A stretch of DNA of 64,000 nucleotides from Tagaea sp965279565 (GTDB lineage: Bacteria; Pseudomonadota; Alphaproteobacteria; CACIAM-22H2): the NCBI GenBank assembly GCA_965279565.1, contig OZ257249.1:1922001-1986000 (forward strand), read 5' to 3'. The number at the start of each line of letters is the position of its first letter. The first letter of the stretch is position 1. The notes below the pieces were generated by a model that searched no databases, was not told the DNA's origin, and saw only the letters and a list, made by a program, of their open reading frames with translations. Of this stretch, positions 44,785 to 52,644 are shown piece after piece. The position numbers and the translations under genes are program-made.

Positions 44785-45137
44785 GCGAGTTCGCCTTCAG
44801 CGACACGCAGGCCTTCGTCGCAGCCAGCGTGGCGGCCGCCGCGACCTATTTCTGGCGCGGCTTCGGCGTGGCGATCGGCGGGCGCATCGATCCCAAGGGC
44901 TGGGTCTTCGAGTGGTTCGCGTGCGTGGCCTATGCGGTGCTGGCCGCGCTCGTCGTGCGGCTGATCGTCTTTCCCGGCGGCGAACTGACCGGCATTCCGC
45001 TCGCGGCGCGGCTTGGGGCGGCGGCGCTTGCGCTCGCGGTCTATTTCGCGAGCCGGCGCAGCATATTTTTCGGCTGTCTTTCTGGGGCGCTCGCCATCGC
45101 GGCGACGGCGCTCTGGCAGGCCCGAACCATGCTATGA
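44781..45137 (+). CDS. azlD: AzlD-like partner subunit
   Basis: A 118-aa membrane protein with about four helices. TYFWRGFGVAIGGRIDPKGWVFEWFACVAYAVLAALVVRLIVFPGG is close to the AzlD pattern, in which a T-x2-x-R near the start and a Pro-Gly in the third segment are usual. It starts inside the azlC stop, the ordinary arrangement for the pair. Frame upstream to 44226 is azlC shadow. Confidence 0.85.
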   Translation: MSEFAFSDTQAFVAASVAAAATYFWRGFGVAIGGRIDPKGWVFEWFACVAYAVLAALVVRLIVFPGGELTGIPLAARLGAAALALAVYFASRRSIFFGCLSGALAIAATALWQARTML

Positions 45138-45147
45138 TCGTAGGACA

Positions 45148-45477
45148 ATGCGCGCGTTTCCGATTCTTCTCGCCTGCCTGATCGCCGGATCCGTCGCCGC
45201 CCAGACGACGCCGGACGGGCCCGTCTGCAAGTCCGACGGCTTCGGCCGCGACATCTCGACGAAGATGACCGACACGCTGCTCGACATGGGCTTCGTCGGC
45301 TTCGAGCGGATGACGGTCGTGGACGGCTGCTACCGGGTCGTCGCGCGCAATCCGGCGGGCGATCTCGTCGTGCTGACGTTCGACACGCTGGGCGAACTGA
45401 TCGGCCTGGGTCTCGGCAGCGGCGGTGCCGTACAGCGCTTCGCGCCCACGCGCGACGGCATCCGCGCCACAGACTGA
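45148..45477 (+). CDS. Small exported protein of unknown function
   Basis: A 109-aa protein with a signal peptide (MRAFPILLACLIAGSVAAQ). The mature part has two Cys (PVCKSDGF, VDGCYRVV) that could form a periplasmic disulfide, a helix (STKMTDTLLDMGFVGFERM) and a beta-like RVVARNPAGDLVVLTFDTLGELIGL. It resembles a PepSY-type fold but I cannot confirm it. The stop overlaps the start of the methyltransferase (TGATG), and the gene lies ten bases after azlD. Confidence 0.75.
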   Translation: MRAFPILLACLIAGSVAAQTTPDGPVCKSDGFGRDISTKMTDTLLDMGFVGFERMTVVDGCYRVVARNPAGDLVVLTFDTLGELIGLGLGSGGAVQRFAPTRDGIRATD

Positions 45478-46445
45478 TGGCCCAGGACGACAAGGACAGG
45501 AAGCCGGCGGGATCGGAGATGCGTGCCAAGCTGCATGCGTGGTGGGAAGGCTATGCCTACGAGCCGCGTCCGCAGGCGAAATCCGCCGCACCGGCGCCGG
45601 CCGCCGCTTCCGCCCCGGACGCGAAGCATCCCGATCCGGTCCGGATGCCGATGGACGGCAAGGTCGTGGTCAAGGACCAGTGGCCGCCCGAGCGGATCAA
45701 GGTCGCCCAGCTCATCTGGGGCGACGGTTTCACGTTTCCCGGCGGCGAGGAATTCGCGGTCGAGATGGCAAGGCCGCTGGCGCTGCACGACGGCGACACG
45801 GCAGCTGATCTGGGCTGCGGGCTGGGGGCGGGGACGCGCGCCATCGCGAAGGCCTACGGCGCGTGGATGGAAGGCTACGACCTTTCCCTCGATCTCGCGA
45901 AGGCGGGCAACAACCTGTCGCATGCGGCGAACATGGAGCGGAAGGCTCCCATCGGCCTGCTCGACGTCGTCGACGGCAGCTTCAAGCCCAAGCGCTACGA
46001 CGGCGTGATCGTGCGCAACGTGTTCTCGATGATCTCGGACAAGCCCACGCTGCTGACCCGGCTGACGCACGGCATGAAGCCGGGCGGTCGGCTCGTCGTC
46101 GTGGACTGGACGATCGCGCGCGAGGACGCGATGGGCGATGCGCTCGACGCCTACCGGCTGGGCGAGGCGACGGCTCCGCGGCTTTCCACCATTGCCCAGT
46201 TCACCGCGCAGATCGAGGCGGCGGGACTCGTCGTCAAGATCGCCGACGATTTCACCGACGCGTTCCGCGCCGTCGTGCTCGAAGGCTGGGCGCGCATCGA
46301 GACGATCGTCGATCGCGGCCAGCTCACGCCGGCGGAGGGCAAGTCGCTGATGGACGAGGCGCAGATATGGTCGCGCCGCCTTGCCGCCGTCGCCGCCGGG
46401 GACCTGCGCGTCGGCCGCTTCCTGGCCGAGCGCAAGCCCGCCTGA
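45477..46445 (+). CDS. Class I SAM-dependent methyltransferase
   Basis: A 322-aa protein. After a Pro/Ala-rich N-terminal region of about 50 residues (AAPAPAAASAPDAKHPDP), the SAM-binding motif ADLGCGLGAGTRAIAK and the acidic loop end MEGYDLSLDLAK follow; MKPGGRLVVVDWTIAREDAMG is motif III-like. It resembles the UbiE/methyltransf_11 group that acts on small molecules. Substrate unknown. It overlaps the preceding gene by one base and ends three bases before the stop of the MCP gene. Confidence 0.85.
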   Translation: MAQDDKDRKPAGSEMRAKLHAWWEGYAYEPRPQAKSAAPAPAAASAPDAKHPDPVRMPMDGKVVVKDQWPPERIKVAQLIWGDGFTFPGGEEFAVEMARPLALHDGDTAADLGCGLGAGTRAIAKAYGAWMEGYDLSLDLAKAGNNLSHAANMERKAPIGLLDVVDGSFKPKRYDGVIVRNVFSMISDKPTLLTRLTHGMKPGGRLVVVDWTIAREDAMGDALDAYRLGEATAPRLSTIAQFTAQIEAAGLVVKIADDFTDAFRAVVLEGWARIETIVDRGQLTPAEGKSLMDEAQIWSRRLAAVAAGDLRVGRFLAERKPA

Positions 46446-46448
46446 CGC

Positions 46449-48047
46449 CTATTCCATCGGCTGGAGCGTGGCCGTCCGCGCGCGCAGGAAGCTCGCATAG
46501 CCGGCAGGCATGCCGCCCGCGAACAGGTACTCGACATGCAGCGTGTTGCCCTCGTGGTACTTGAGCTCGAAGGGCAGTTCGTCGTTGCAGCCGTCGATGC
46601 GCAGCTTTCCTTTCTCGCCGATGCGCATCTGTCCGGCGGTCTTGAAGCCCACGCCGCCTTCCGAGATGTCGGCGATCTGGCCCGTGAAGCTCTTGCCCAT
46701 CGAGTCGGTCGCGTTGGCCGGGATACTGACGGCATAGCGCGGATACTGGCGCCGATTCGTCTTCGCAAGGAAGCTCGCGACGGCGTTGCGCATCTCCTCG
46801 GACTGCTTGTCGAGCCCGGCCGCCGCCGCCAGGACCGTCTGCGCGGATTCGCGGACATTCTCGGTCGATTGCGAGACGGCCGTGATGTTCGACGTGACCA
46901 TCCCCGTGCCGGCCGAGGCTTCGCTGACGCTGCGCGCGATTTCCTGCGTCGCGGCGTTCTGCTCCTCGACCGCGCCGGCGATGGCGGTCGTGGCCTGGTT
47001 CACCTGCGCCACCGTCTTCGCGATTCCGCGGATTGCGGTGACCGCCTCGGTCGTGGAACGCTGGATGGCGTCGATCTGGCCCGAGATGTCCTCCGTCGCG
47101 CGTGCCGTCTGGTTGGCCAGCCCCTTGACCTCCGATGCCACGACGGCGAAGCCCTTGCCGGCATCTCCGGCGCGTGCCGCCTCGATCGTCGCGTTGAGCG
47201 CCAGCAGGTTCGTCTGCTCGGCGATCTTGCGGATCAGCGTGGCGAACTCGCCGATCCGGCTCGTCGCCGCGGCAAGCGAAGCGACGGTCGCATCGACCGC
47301 TTCGGCCTCGTGCGCCGCCTTGGTGGCGACCGACGCGGCTTCGCCGACACGCGAGGAAATCTCGCGGATCGAAGCCGAAAGCTCTTCGGCGGCCGAAGCC
47401 ACGGTCTGGACGTTCGTCGTCGCCTGCTCGGAAGCGGCCGAAACCGCCATCGAGCGCTGCTGCGTGTCCTCGGCGATCTTGACCATCGACTCCGCGTTTG
47501 TCCGCAGATCGATCGCCGAGTCGGCAACCGCCGCGACGACGGCGCTGACCTCGCCCTGGAACGCGACGGCAAGCTTGCGGTTGTCGACGAGCTTCTCCTG
47601 CATGGCCTCGTTGGCGGCGTTGATGATGCGTGCCGCCCGCTTGAACGAACCGTGCATGCCGCGCTCGAGGACCTTGCGGTAGAACTTGCCCTGGCGTGCG
47701 TGATCCATCGCGGCGGCGGCTTCGCGCACGAAGGCGTCCGACGCGTCGATCAGCGTGTTGGTGGAGTTCGACAACTCGCCCAGTTCGCCGCCCTCGCGGA
47801 TGCCGACCAGACGCGGTTCGAGATTGCCCTTCGCCGCGGCGCGGGCGATCTCGCTGATGCCGCGCACGCTCGCGACGGCGCGCCGGACGAACAGGAAGGC
47901 CAGCAGCGCGAAGAATGCGGCTGCACCCGCGACGGCGAGTGCGGCGATGCGCATGTCGAGCCAGATCACGACGCACGCGGCGATCCCGGCGGCGAATGCC
48001 AGAATGGCGGCGAAAATCGCCTTAGATAGAGAAGACGAATTCGTCAT
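46449..48047 (-). CDS. Methyl-accepting chemotaxis protein with C-terminal PilZ domain
   Basis: A 532-aa receptor. Two membrane helices (about 7-28 and 33-53) are joined by only a few residues, so there is no periplasmic sensor. A HAMP-like region follows, then the signalling domain with the conserved tip AEQTNLLALNATIEAARAG and KGFAVVASEVKGLA. From about residue 432 a PilZ domain is fused: RRQYPRYAVSIP (Arg-rich start), then QIADISEGGVGFKT with the D-x-S-x2-G motif, the c-di-GMP binding signature. A separate Aer-like PAS gene overlaps its start by 26 bases; AAGGGAG six bases before ATG 48047, within the PAS frame, shows independent translation. Confidence 0.93.
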   Translation of the reverse strand: MTNSSSLSKAIFAAILAFAAGIAACVVIWLDMRIAALAVAGAAAFFALLAFLFVRRAVASVRGISEIARAAAKGNLEPRLVGIREGGELGELSNSTNTLIDASDAFVREAAAAMDHARQGKFYRKVLERGMHGSFKRAARIINAANEAMQEKLVDNRKLAVAFQGEVSAVVAAVADSAIDLRTNAESMVKIAEDTQQRSMAVSAASEQATTNVQTVASAAEELSASIREISSRVGEAASVATKAAHEAEAVDATVASLAAATSRIGEFATLIRKIAEQTNLLALNATIEAARAGDAGKGFAVVASEVKGLANQTARATEDISGQIDAIQRSTTEAVTAIRGIAKTVAQVNQATTAIAGAVEEQNAATQEIARSVSEASAGTGMVTSNITAVSQSTENVRESAQTVLAAAAGLDKQSEEMRNAVASFLAKTNRRQYPRYAVSIPANATDSMGKSFTGQIADISEGGVGFKTAGQMRIGEKGKLRIDGCNDELPFELKYHEGNTLHVEYLFAGGMPAGYASFLRARTATLQPME

Positions 48048-48546
48048 AGCTGACTCCCTTCGACTTGAGCAGTGCGTTCAGGTGTTCGTAGGACTGTTCC
48101 ATTCCGGCCTTGCGGTCGGAATTGCGCTCCTCGATGTCGAGAAGCGACCTGTAGAGCGCGGAGACCGTCTGGATCTGCGACGGCGAAGGCCTGCGGCGGT
48201 TGGAGTGGTAGCCGATGATCTTGCCGTCCGCGTCGAAGGTCGGCGTGACATGCGCGAAGACCCAGTAATGGTCGCCGCCATTCGCCATGTTCATCACGTA
48301 GGCGAAGATCTCGTCGCCGGCCTCGATCTTGTTCCACAGCAGCCTGAACACGCAGCGCGGCATGTGCGGATGGCGCAGGATGCTGTGCGGCGCCCCGACG
48401 ATCTCGGATTCCGGATAGCCGGAGATCTTCAGGAAGACCTCGTTGCCGTAGGTGATCTTCCCCTTCGTGTCGGTCTTGCTGACGATCACCTCGTCCTCGC
48501 CGAACGTGCGCTCCTTGCCGGTCGGCTTGAAGTCGTACTTTGCCAT
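48022..48546 (-). CDS. Aer-like PAS protein
   Basis: A 174-aa soluble PAS protein. It carries the Aer-type segment GNEVFLKISGYPESEIVGAP, then PHSILRHPHMPRCVFRLLW, then GDHYWVFAHVTPTFDADGKIIGYHSNR; in E. coli Aer the equivalent parts bind FAD (RHPDMP; Asp is His here). Residues 125-174 form a coiled-coil-like tail. It lacks the membrane and signalling parts that Aer has; these lie in the next gene, which overlaps by 26 bases. Likely a redox or energy-taxis sensor acting with the MCP-PilZ protein. Confidence 0.9.
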   Translation of the reverse strand: MAKYDFKPTGKERTFGEDEVIVSKTDTKGKITYGNEVFLKISGYPESEIVGAPHSILRHPHMPRCVFRLLWNKIEAGDEIFAYVMNMANGGDHYWVFAHVTPTFDADGKIIGYHSNRRRPSPSQIQTVSALYRSLLDIEERNSDRKAGMEQSYEHLNALLKSKGVSYDEFVFSI

Positions 48547-48575
48547 TTCGGTCCCTCCTCGGTCTTCCGTTCCGG

Positions 48576-49850
48576 TCAGTGCGCGGTGCGCAGGACCGAT
48601 TTCACTTCGTCGCGTTCCTCGACCTGCGCATGGCGGCGGATCGCGTCGATCACATCGAATTTATCAGTAAGAGTATTAACGATTTGCCGGTCGATCGCGC
48701 CTTTTTCCGCATCCGACTGCAGCAGTGCCAGCGCGCGCGTTCCGCTCATGCCCGCGCGGTAGGGCCGGTCCTCGGTCAGCGCCACGAACCGGTCGGCGAC
48801 GGCGATGATGCGCGCCTGGGCCGGAATGCGTGCCGCCGGACGACGCTCCGGGTATCCCGATCCGTCGAGCTTCTCGTGATGCGCGCGCGCCCAGTCGGCG
48901 ATCTGCGACATCCCGGGAATACGCTCGAGCAGCGTGCCCGTGTAGTAGGCATGGCTGCGGATCGTGCCGAATTCCGCCGCCGTCAGACCCGCGGGCTTTT
49001 CGATGATGTCGTTGGGGACGGCGAGCTTGCCGATGTCGTGCAGCTGTCCGGCGACTTCGATCTGCATGGCGTCGATCGCGTCGAAGCCGGAATAGGTCGC
49101 CAGCATCGAGGAGACCGATGCGACACCCCAGGAATGGGTCGCGGTGAAGGGCGAGCGGGCATCGACGATGACGGAATAGAGGCGTCCGAAATCCTGCAGC
49201 GCGTCCAGATCGGCCATCGCCCCCTTTTCACCGGCCAGCCGCGCGCGGATGCGCGCGTCGATGTCGACGCCCGAGGTGTCGAGCCAGAAGGAGTCGGCCT
49301 CGCTGGCGCGCAGGAACGCGTCCGCAAGGTTCGGATCGAGATTGAGATGCGCATGCGCGACCGCATCGGCTCGCCGGGCGGCGACCTGGGAGAGGACGAA
49401 GACCGACGGATCGATGCTGTCATCGACGAAGTTCGCGAGATTGAGGATCTGCGAGAGAAGTGCGTCCTGCACGTGCAGCGTGCCGTATTCCATGAGGCGC
49501 GGCAGGGGGTCGCGGTAGTGCGCGACGAGCGGTGCGAGCCGGCGCGTCAGCGGCGAGATTTCGAGGAAACGCGCCCCCGTCGCCGAGCGGTTCTTCCAGT
49601 TCTCGTGGCAGAGCGCGCCGACGCTGTGCAGGAGACCCGCCTGCATCACCCGCGCGATTTCGGCGGCGGGCAGGCCGATTTCCCCGGCAAGGTTCGCCGC
49701 GATGATCGCGACGCGCTTCTGGTGCGCGCCGAGTGCTGGATCGAGCAGGTCGGTTGCGGCACCCAGCGCGAAGATCAGCTCGATCCGCGGCACTTCCAGC
49801 GATCGGGTCTGCGGGATGAGGAACTGCGGTGCGGCGATCATCACGTTCAT
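48576..49850 (-). CDS. HD-GYP domain phosphodiesterase
   Basis: A 424-aa protein. The C-terminal half holds the HD-GYP catalytic motifs: His271-Asp272 in HDIGKLAVP, His324-His325-Glu326 in HHEKLDGSGYP with GYP at 332-334. The N-terminal half (to about 235) resembles a degenerate HD domain (HQKRVAIIAANLAGEIGL, AGLLHSVGALCHENW). It should degrade c-di-GMP. No GGDEF, PAS or membrane helix is seen. ATG 49850 follows GGAGCG at good distance. It precedes the PAS gene by 29 bases and so probably belongs to the chemotaxis-like operon. Confidence 0.93.
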   Translation of the reverse strand: MNVMIAAPQFLIPQTRSLEVPRIELIFALGAATDLLDPALGAHQKRVAIIAANLAGEIGLPAAEIARVMQAGLLHSVGALCHENWKNRSATGARFLEISPLTRRLAPLVAHYRDPLPRLMEYGTLHVQDALLSQILNLANFVDDSIDPSVFVLSQVAARRADAVAHAHLNLDPNLADAFLRASEADSFWLDTSGVDIDARIRARLAGEKGAMADLDALQDFGRLYSVIVDARSPFTATHSWGVASVSSMLATYSGFDAIDAMQIEVAGQLHDIGKLAVPNDIIEKPAGLTAAEFGTIRSHAYYTGTLLERIPGMSQIADWARAHHEKLDGSGYPERRPAARIPAQARIIAVADRFVALTEDRPYRAGMSGTRALALLQSDAEKGAIDRQIVNTLTDKFDVIDAIRRHAQVEERDEVKSVLRTAH

Positions 49851-50055
49851 TTCGGGCGCTCCGGGGGGTGCTGCAATCCGCACGACGATGTTGCACCCAC
49901 GCTAACAGCGGGTCCCGGCCACAACTCTGCGGTAGATCAATTGTCGCGAGAAAGAATCCAACGGATTCAAAGGGCATAAGCCCGGAACCGAAAATTCTAT
50001 GGTTAATTTTTGGATAATAAGTTCGGAAAGATGTTCGCGCGCAGGTCGTGGCCCG

Positions 50056-50661
50056 TCAGGGTGCGGGCGGCGTCTGTGCGGCTTCGGCGCGGATGCGTTC
50101 GGCCTGCCGGCGGGCCTTGCGGTGCATGAAGACCGACAGGACGATCACGGTCGTGAACAGGCACAGCATGCCGAGCTTGAAGGCCAGCGCCACGTCCTTG
50201 ATCAGGTGCTGGAACGCGGCCCCGAAGAGATAGCCCGCACCCGCGAACGTGCAGGCCCATACGCCGGCGGCGATGAAATTCAGGATCATGAAGCGCGGCC
50301 AGTAGATGCCGCTCATGCCGCAGGCGAACGAGCTGAAGTTCCGCACGACGTAGATGAAGCGGAAGCTCAGGATGAACCACGTGTCGAAGCGCCGCAGCCA
50401 GGTGAGCGCCAGGTCCGTGCCCGCGCGCATCTTCGGGAAGCGCGTGACGAGCCGTTCGCCGTAGCGCCGCCCGAGCCAGAAATAGAGATTGTCGCCGCAG
50501 AAGCTGCCGATCCACGCGCAGGCGATCAGGTAGTCGATGCGCAGGATCCCGAGATGCGCCGCGAATCCGGCGAAGATGACGAACGTCTCGCCCTCAAGGA
50601 AGGTCCAGAAGAACGTGATGACGTAGAACCACGTTCCGTGGCTTTCGATCCATTCGATCAT
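50056..50661 (-). CDS. DedA/SNARE-associated membrane protein
   Basis: A 201-aa DedA (VTT) protein. The start MIEWIESHGTWFYVITFFWTFLEG is followed by GETFVIFAGFAAHLGILRIDYLIA and the conserved SFCGDNLYFWLGRRYGERLV, then FRFIYVVRNFSSFACGMSGIYWPRF near the middle. The Glu and Arg positions needed for DedA function are present. It is thought to work in undecaprenyl-phosphate/lipid handling at the membrane (family knowledge). It is separated by about 205 bases from the signalling operon on one side and by about 240 from rpmJ. Confidence 0.93.
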   Translation of the reverse strand: MIEWIESHGTWFYVITFFWTFLEGETFVIFAGFAAHLGILRIDYLIACAWIGSFCGDNLYFWLGRRYGERLVTRFPKMRAGTDLALTWLRRFDTWFILSFRFIYVVRNFSSFACGMSGIYWPRFMILNFIAAGVWACTFAGAGYLFGAAFQHLIKDVALAFKLGMLCLFTTVIVLSVFMHRKARRQAERIRAEAAQTPPAP

Positions 50662-50808
50662 CGGCGGGCTGGCATCGGCTGGCTGGCGTAATTCCGGTCG
50701 GAACGGGTCAGGGCGCGCATCCTAGGCAGCGCGCCGGTCCCTGTCCACCACGCCGCAATCCTGCCGGTTTGGGTTAAATTACTGTCCGGACATGCGGTTT
50801 CGGACGGG

Positions 50809-50837
50809 TTGACAGGGGGGCGGGGCGCCCGTATGGT
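50809..50837 (+). promoter_or_regulatory. rpmJ promoter
   Basis: TTGACA (50809-50814) and TATGGT (50832-50837) with a 17-base spacer; the -35 is a perfect consensus. About 60 bases upstream of the rpmJ start codon. Confidence 0.65.
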
Positions 50838-50902
50838 CGCGCCTCTTTTCGGCCGGGATGCCCCGGGCGGAGCCAATTTCAGCCACCGGGACGCGTCGTA
50901 TC

Positions 50903-51028
50903 ATGAAGGTCGTGAATTCGCTCAAGTCGGCCAAGAAGCGCGACAAGGACTGCAAGATCGTCCGTCGCAAGGGTCGCGTCTACGTCATCAACAAGAAGAA
51001 CCCCCGTTTCAAGGCCCGCCAGGGCTGA
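50903..51028 (+). CDS. rpmJ: 50S ribosomal protein L36
   Basis: A 41-aa basic protein, MKVVNSLKSAKKRDKD then CKIVRRKGRVYVINKK and NPRFKARQG. The end RVYVINKKNPRFKARQG is the family signature. It has one Cys and lacks the zinc-binding C-x2-C...C...H set of L36 type C+, so it is the Cys-poor (YkgO-like) form, which is the sole form in many alphaproteobacteria. It is flanked by its own strong promoter and a clear terminator, so it is a one-gene unit. No other ribosomal gene is near. Confidence 0.97.
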   Translation: MKVVNSLKSAKKRDKDCKIVRRKGRVYVINKKNPRFKARQG

Positions 51029-51055
51029 TCCGGCCTCTTCTTCGCCGTGGATTTG

Positions 51056-51090
51056 AAACCGCGCCGGTCCAACCGGCGCGGTTTTTCTTT
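51056..51090 (+). terminator. rpmJ intrinsic terminator
   Basis: AAACCGCGCCGGT and ACCGGCGCGGTTT form a perfect 13-bp stem with a three-base loop (CCA), followed by a T-rich run (TTCTTT). 28 bases after the rpmJ stop. A textbook rho-independent terminator. Confidence 0.92.
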
Positions 51091-51149
51091 GTGGCAGGGG
51101 TGTGTGAGCGCGCCCTAAAGTCGGGACGGCTTTCCCGGGAGCGGACCCC

Positions 51150-52640
51150 ATGCTGACCATGCCGGCCCCTGACCGCGCCGTGCTCGACCGGCGCGCGCAG
51201 ATCGTCGCCGACCTGCGCGAGATCGTGCCCGGCGAAGGCGTGATCGACGCGCTGGAGGAACGCCGCGCCTTCGAAACCGACGGGCTCAGCATCTACCGCG
51301 CGGTGCCGATGGTGGTGGTGCTGCCGTCGACCGTCGAACAGGTTTCCGAAATTCTCAGATACTGCCAGGCCGGCAACATCCGCGTGGTCCCGCGCGGGGC
51401 GGGCACCGGGCTTTCGGGCGGTGCCCTGCCGCTCGAGGACGGCGTGCTGCTCGGCATGGCCAAGTTCAACAAGGTGCTCGACATCGACTACGCCAACCGC
51501 TGCGCGCGCGTGCAGCCGGGTGTGACGAATCTCGGCATCACGCAGGCCGTCCAGCATGCGGGCTTCTACTATGCGCCCGACCCGTCGTCGCAGATCGCCT
51601 GCACGATCGGCGGCAATGTCGCGGAGAATTCCGGCGGCGTGCACTGCCTCAAATACGGTCTCACCACCAACAACGTGCTCGGCGTCGAGATGGTGACGAT
51701 GGCGGGCGAGGTCGTGCGCTTCGGCGGCAAGCATCTGGATGCCGGCGGCTACGACCTGCTCGGCGTGATCGTGGGTTCCGAAGGGCTGCTTGGTGTGGTC
51801 ACCGAAGTGACCGTGCGCCTGCTGCGCAAGCCGGAGACGGCGCGTGCGGTCCTCGTCGGCTTCCCCACGCTGGAGGACGGCGGCAACTGTGTGGCCCAGA
51901 TCATCGCCGAGGGCATCGTGCCCGGCGGCATCGAGATGATGGACCGGCCCGCGATCCACGCGGCCGAGGCGTTCGTCAACGCAGGCTATCCGCTCGACGT
52001 CGAAAGCCTGCTGATCGTCGAGCTCGACGGGCCCAAGGCCGAGGTCGACGAGCTGATCGCGTCGGTCGACCGCATCGCGCGCGAGAACAACGCGATGTCG
52101 AGCCGCATTTCGGAGTCCGACGAGGAGCGCATGCGCTTCTGGGCGGGCCGCAAGGCGGCCTTCCCGGCGGTCGGCCGCATCAGCCCCGACTATATGTGCA
52201 TGGACGGCACGATCCCGCGAAAGCGGCTGGCCGAGGTTCTGCGCGGCATTTCCGACATCGCGAAGCGCCACGGCGTGGGTGTCGCCAACGTGTTCCATGC
52301 CGGCGACGGCAACCTGCATCCGCTGATCCTGTTCGACGCCAACAAGGACGGCGAGCTGATCGCGGCCGAGAAATGCGGGGCCGACATATTGCGCCTGTGC
52401 GTGGCAGTCGGTGGTGTCTTGACCGGCGAGCACGGCGTGGGGATCGAGAAGCGCGACCTGATGCCCGCGATGTTCGACGAGGACGATCTCGCCACGCAGA
52501 TGCGCCTCAAATGCGCGTTCGATCCCGCGGCCTTGCTCAATCCCGGCAAGGTGTTCCCGCAGCTCCATCGCTGCGCCGAAATGGGCAAGATGCGCGTCCA
52601 CAAGGGCCAGGTCCCGTTCCCCGACCTGCCGCGGTTCTGA
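51150..52640 (+). CDS. glcD: Glycolate oxidase subunit GlcD (FAD)
   Basis: A 496-aa FAD-linked oxidase. The PCMH-type FAD domain shows VVPRGAGTGLSGGALPLEDGVLLGMAKFNKVL; the C-terminal cap has VFHAGDGNLHPLILF and GVLTGEHGVGIEKRDLM, where His residues line the active site. With GlcE and GlcF it oxidises glycolate to glyoxylate and feeds the electrons to the membrane quinone pool. First of three genes, with no regulator on its own side; the TetR gene is convergent at the end. Confidence 0.95.
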   Translation: MLTMPAPDRAVLDRRAQIVADLREIVPGEGVIDALEERRAFETDGLSIYRAVPMVVVLPSTVEQVSEILRYCQAGNIRVVPRGAGTGLSGGALPLEDGVLLGMAKFNKVLDIDYANRCARVQPGVTNLGITQAVQHAGFYYAPDPSSQIACTIGGNVAENSGGVHCLKYGLTTNNVLGVEMVTMAGEVVRFGGKHLDAGGYDLLGVIVGSEGLLGVVTEVTVRLLRKPETARAVLVGFPTLEDGGNCVAQIIAEGIVPGGIEMMDRPAIHAAEAFVNAGYPLDVESLLIVELDGPKAEVDELIASVDRIARENNAMSSRISESDEERMRFWAGRKAAFPAVGRISPDYMCMDGTIPRKRLAEVLRGISDIAKRHGVGVANVFHAGDGNLHPLILFDANKDGELIAAEKCGADILRLCVAVGGVLTGEHGVGIEKRDLMPAMFDEDDLATQMRLKCAFDPAALLNPGKVFPQLHRCAEMGKMRVHKGQVPFPDLPRF

Positions 52641-52644
52641 AACG

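Noticed and set aside
48022..48047. Frameshift that splits a single Aer gene into PAS and MCP parts
   Set aside because: The MCP has its own AAGGGAG-ATG and the PAS part ends in a normal coiled-coil tail, so two genes are more likely than an error; a -1 or +1 event cannot be fully excluded without reads.
50903..51028. Zinc-regulated extra copy of L36
   Set aside because: The Cys-poor L36 is often the only copy in alphaproteobacteria and no Zur box is seen; without the rest of the genome it is treated as the ordinary gene.
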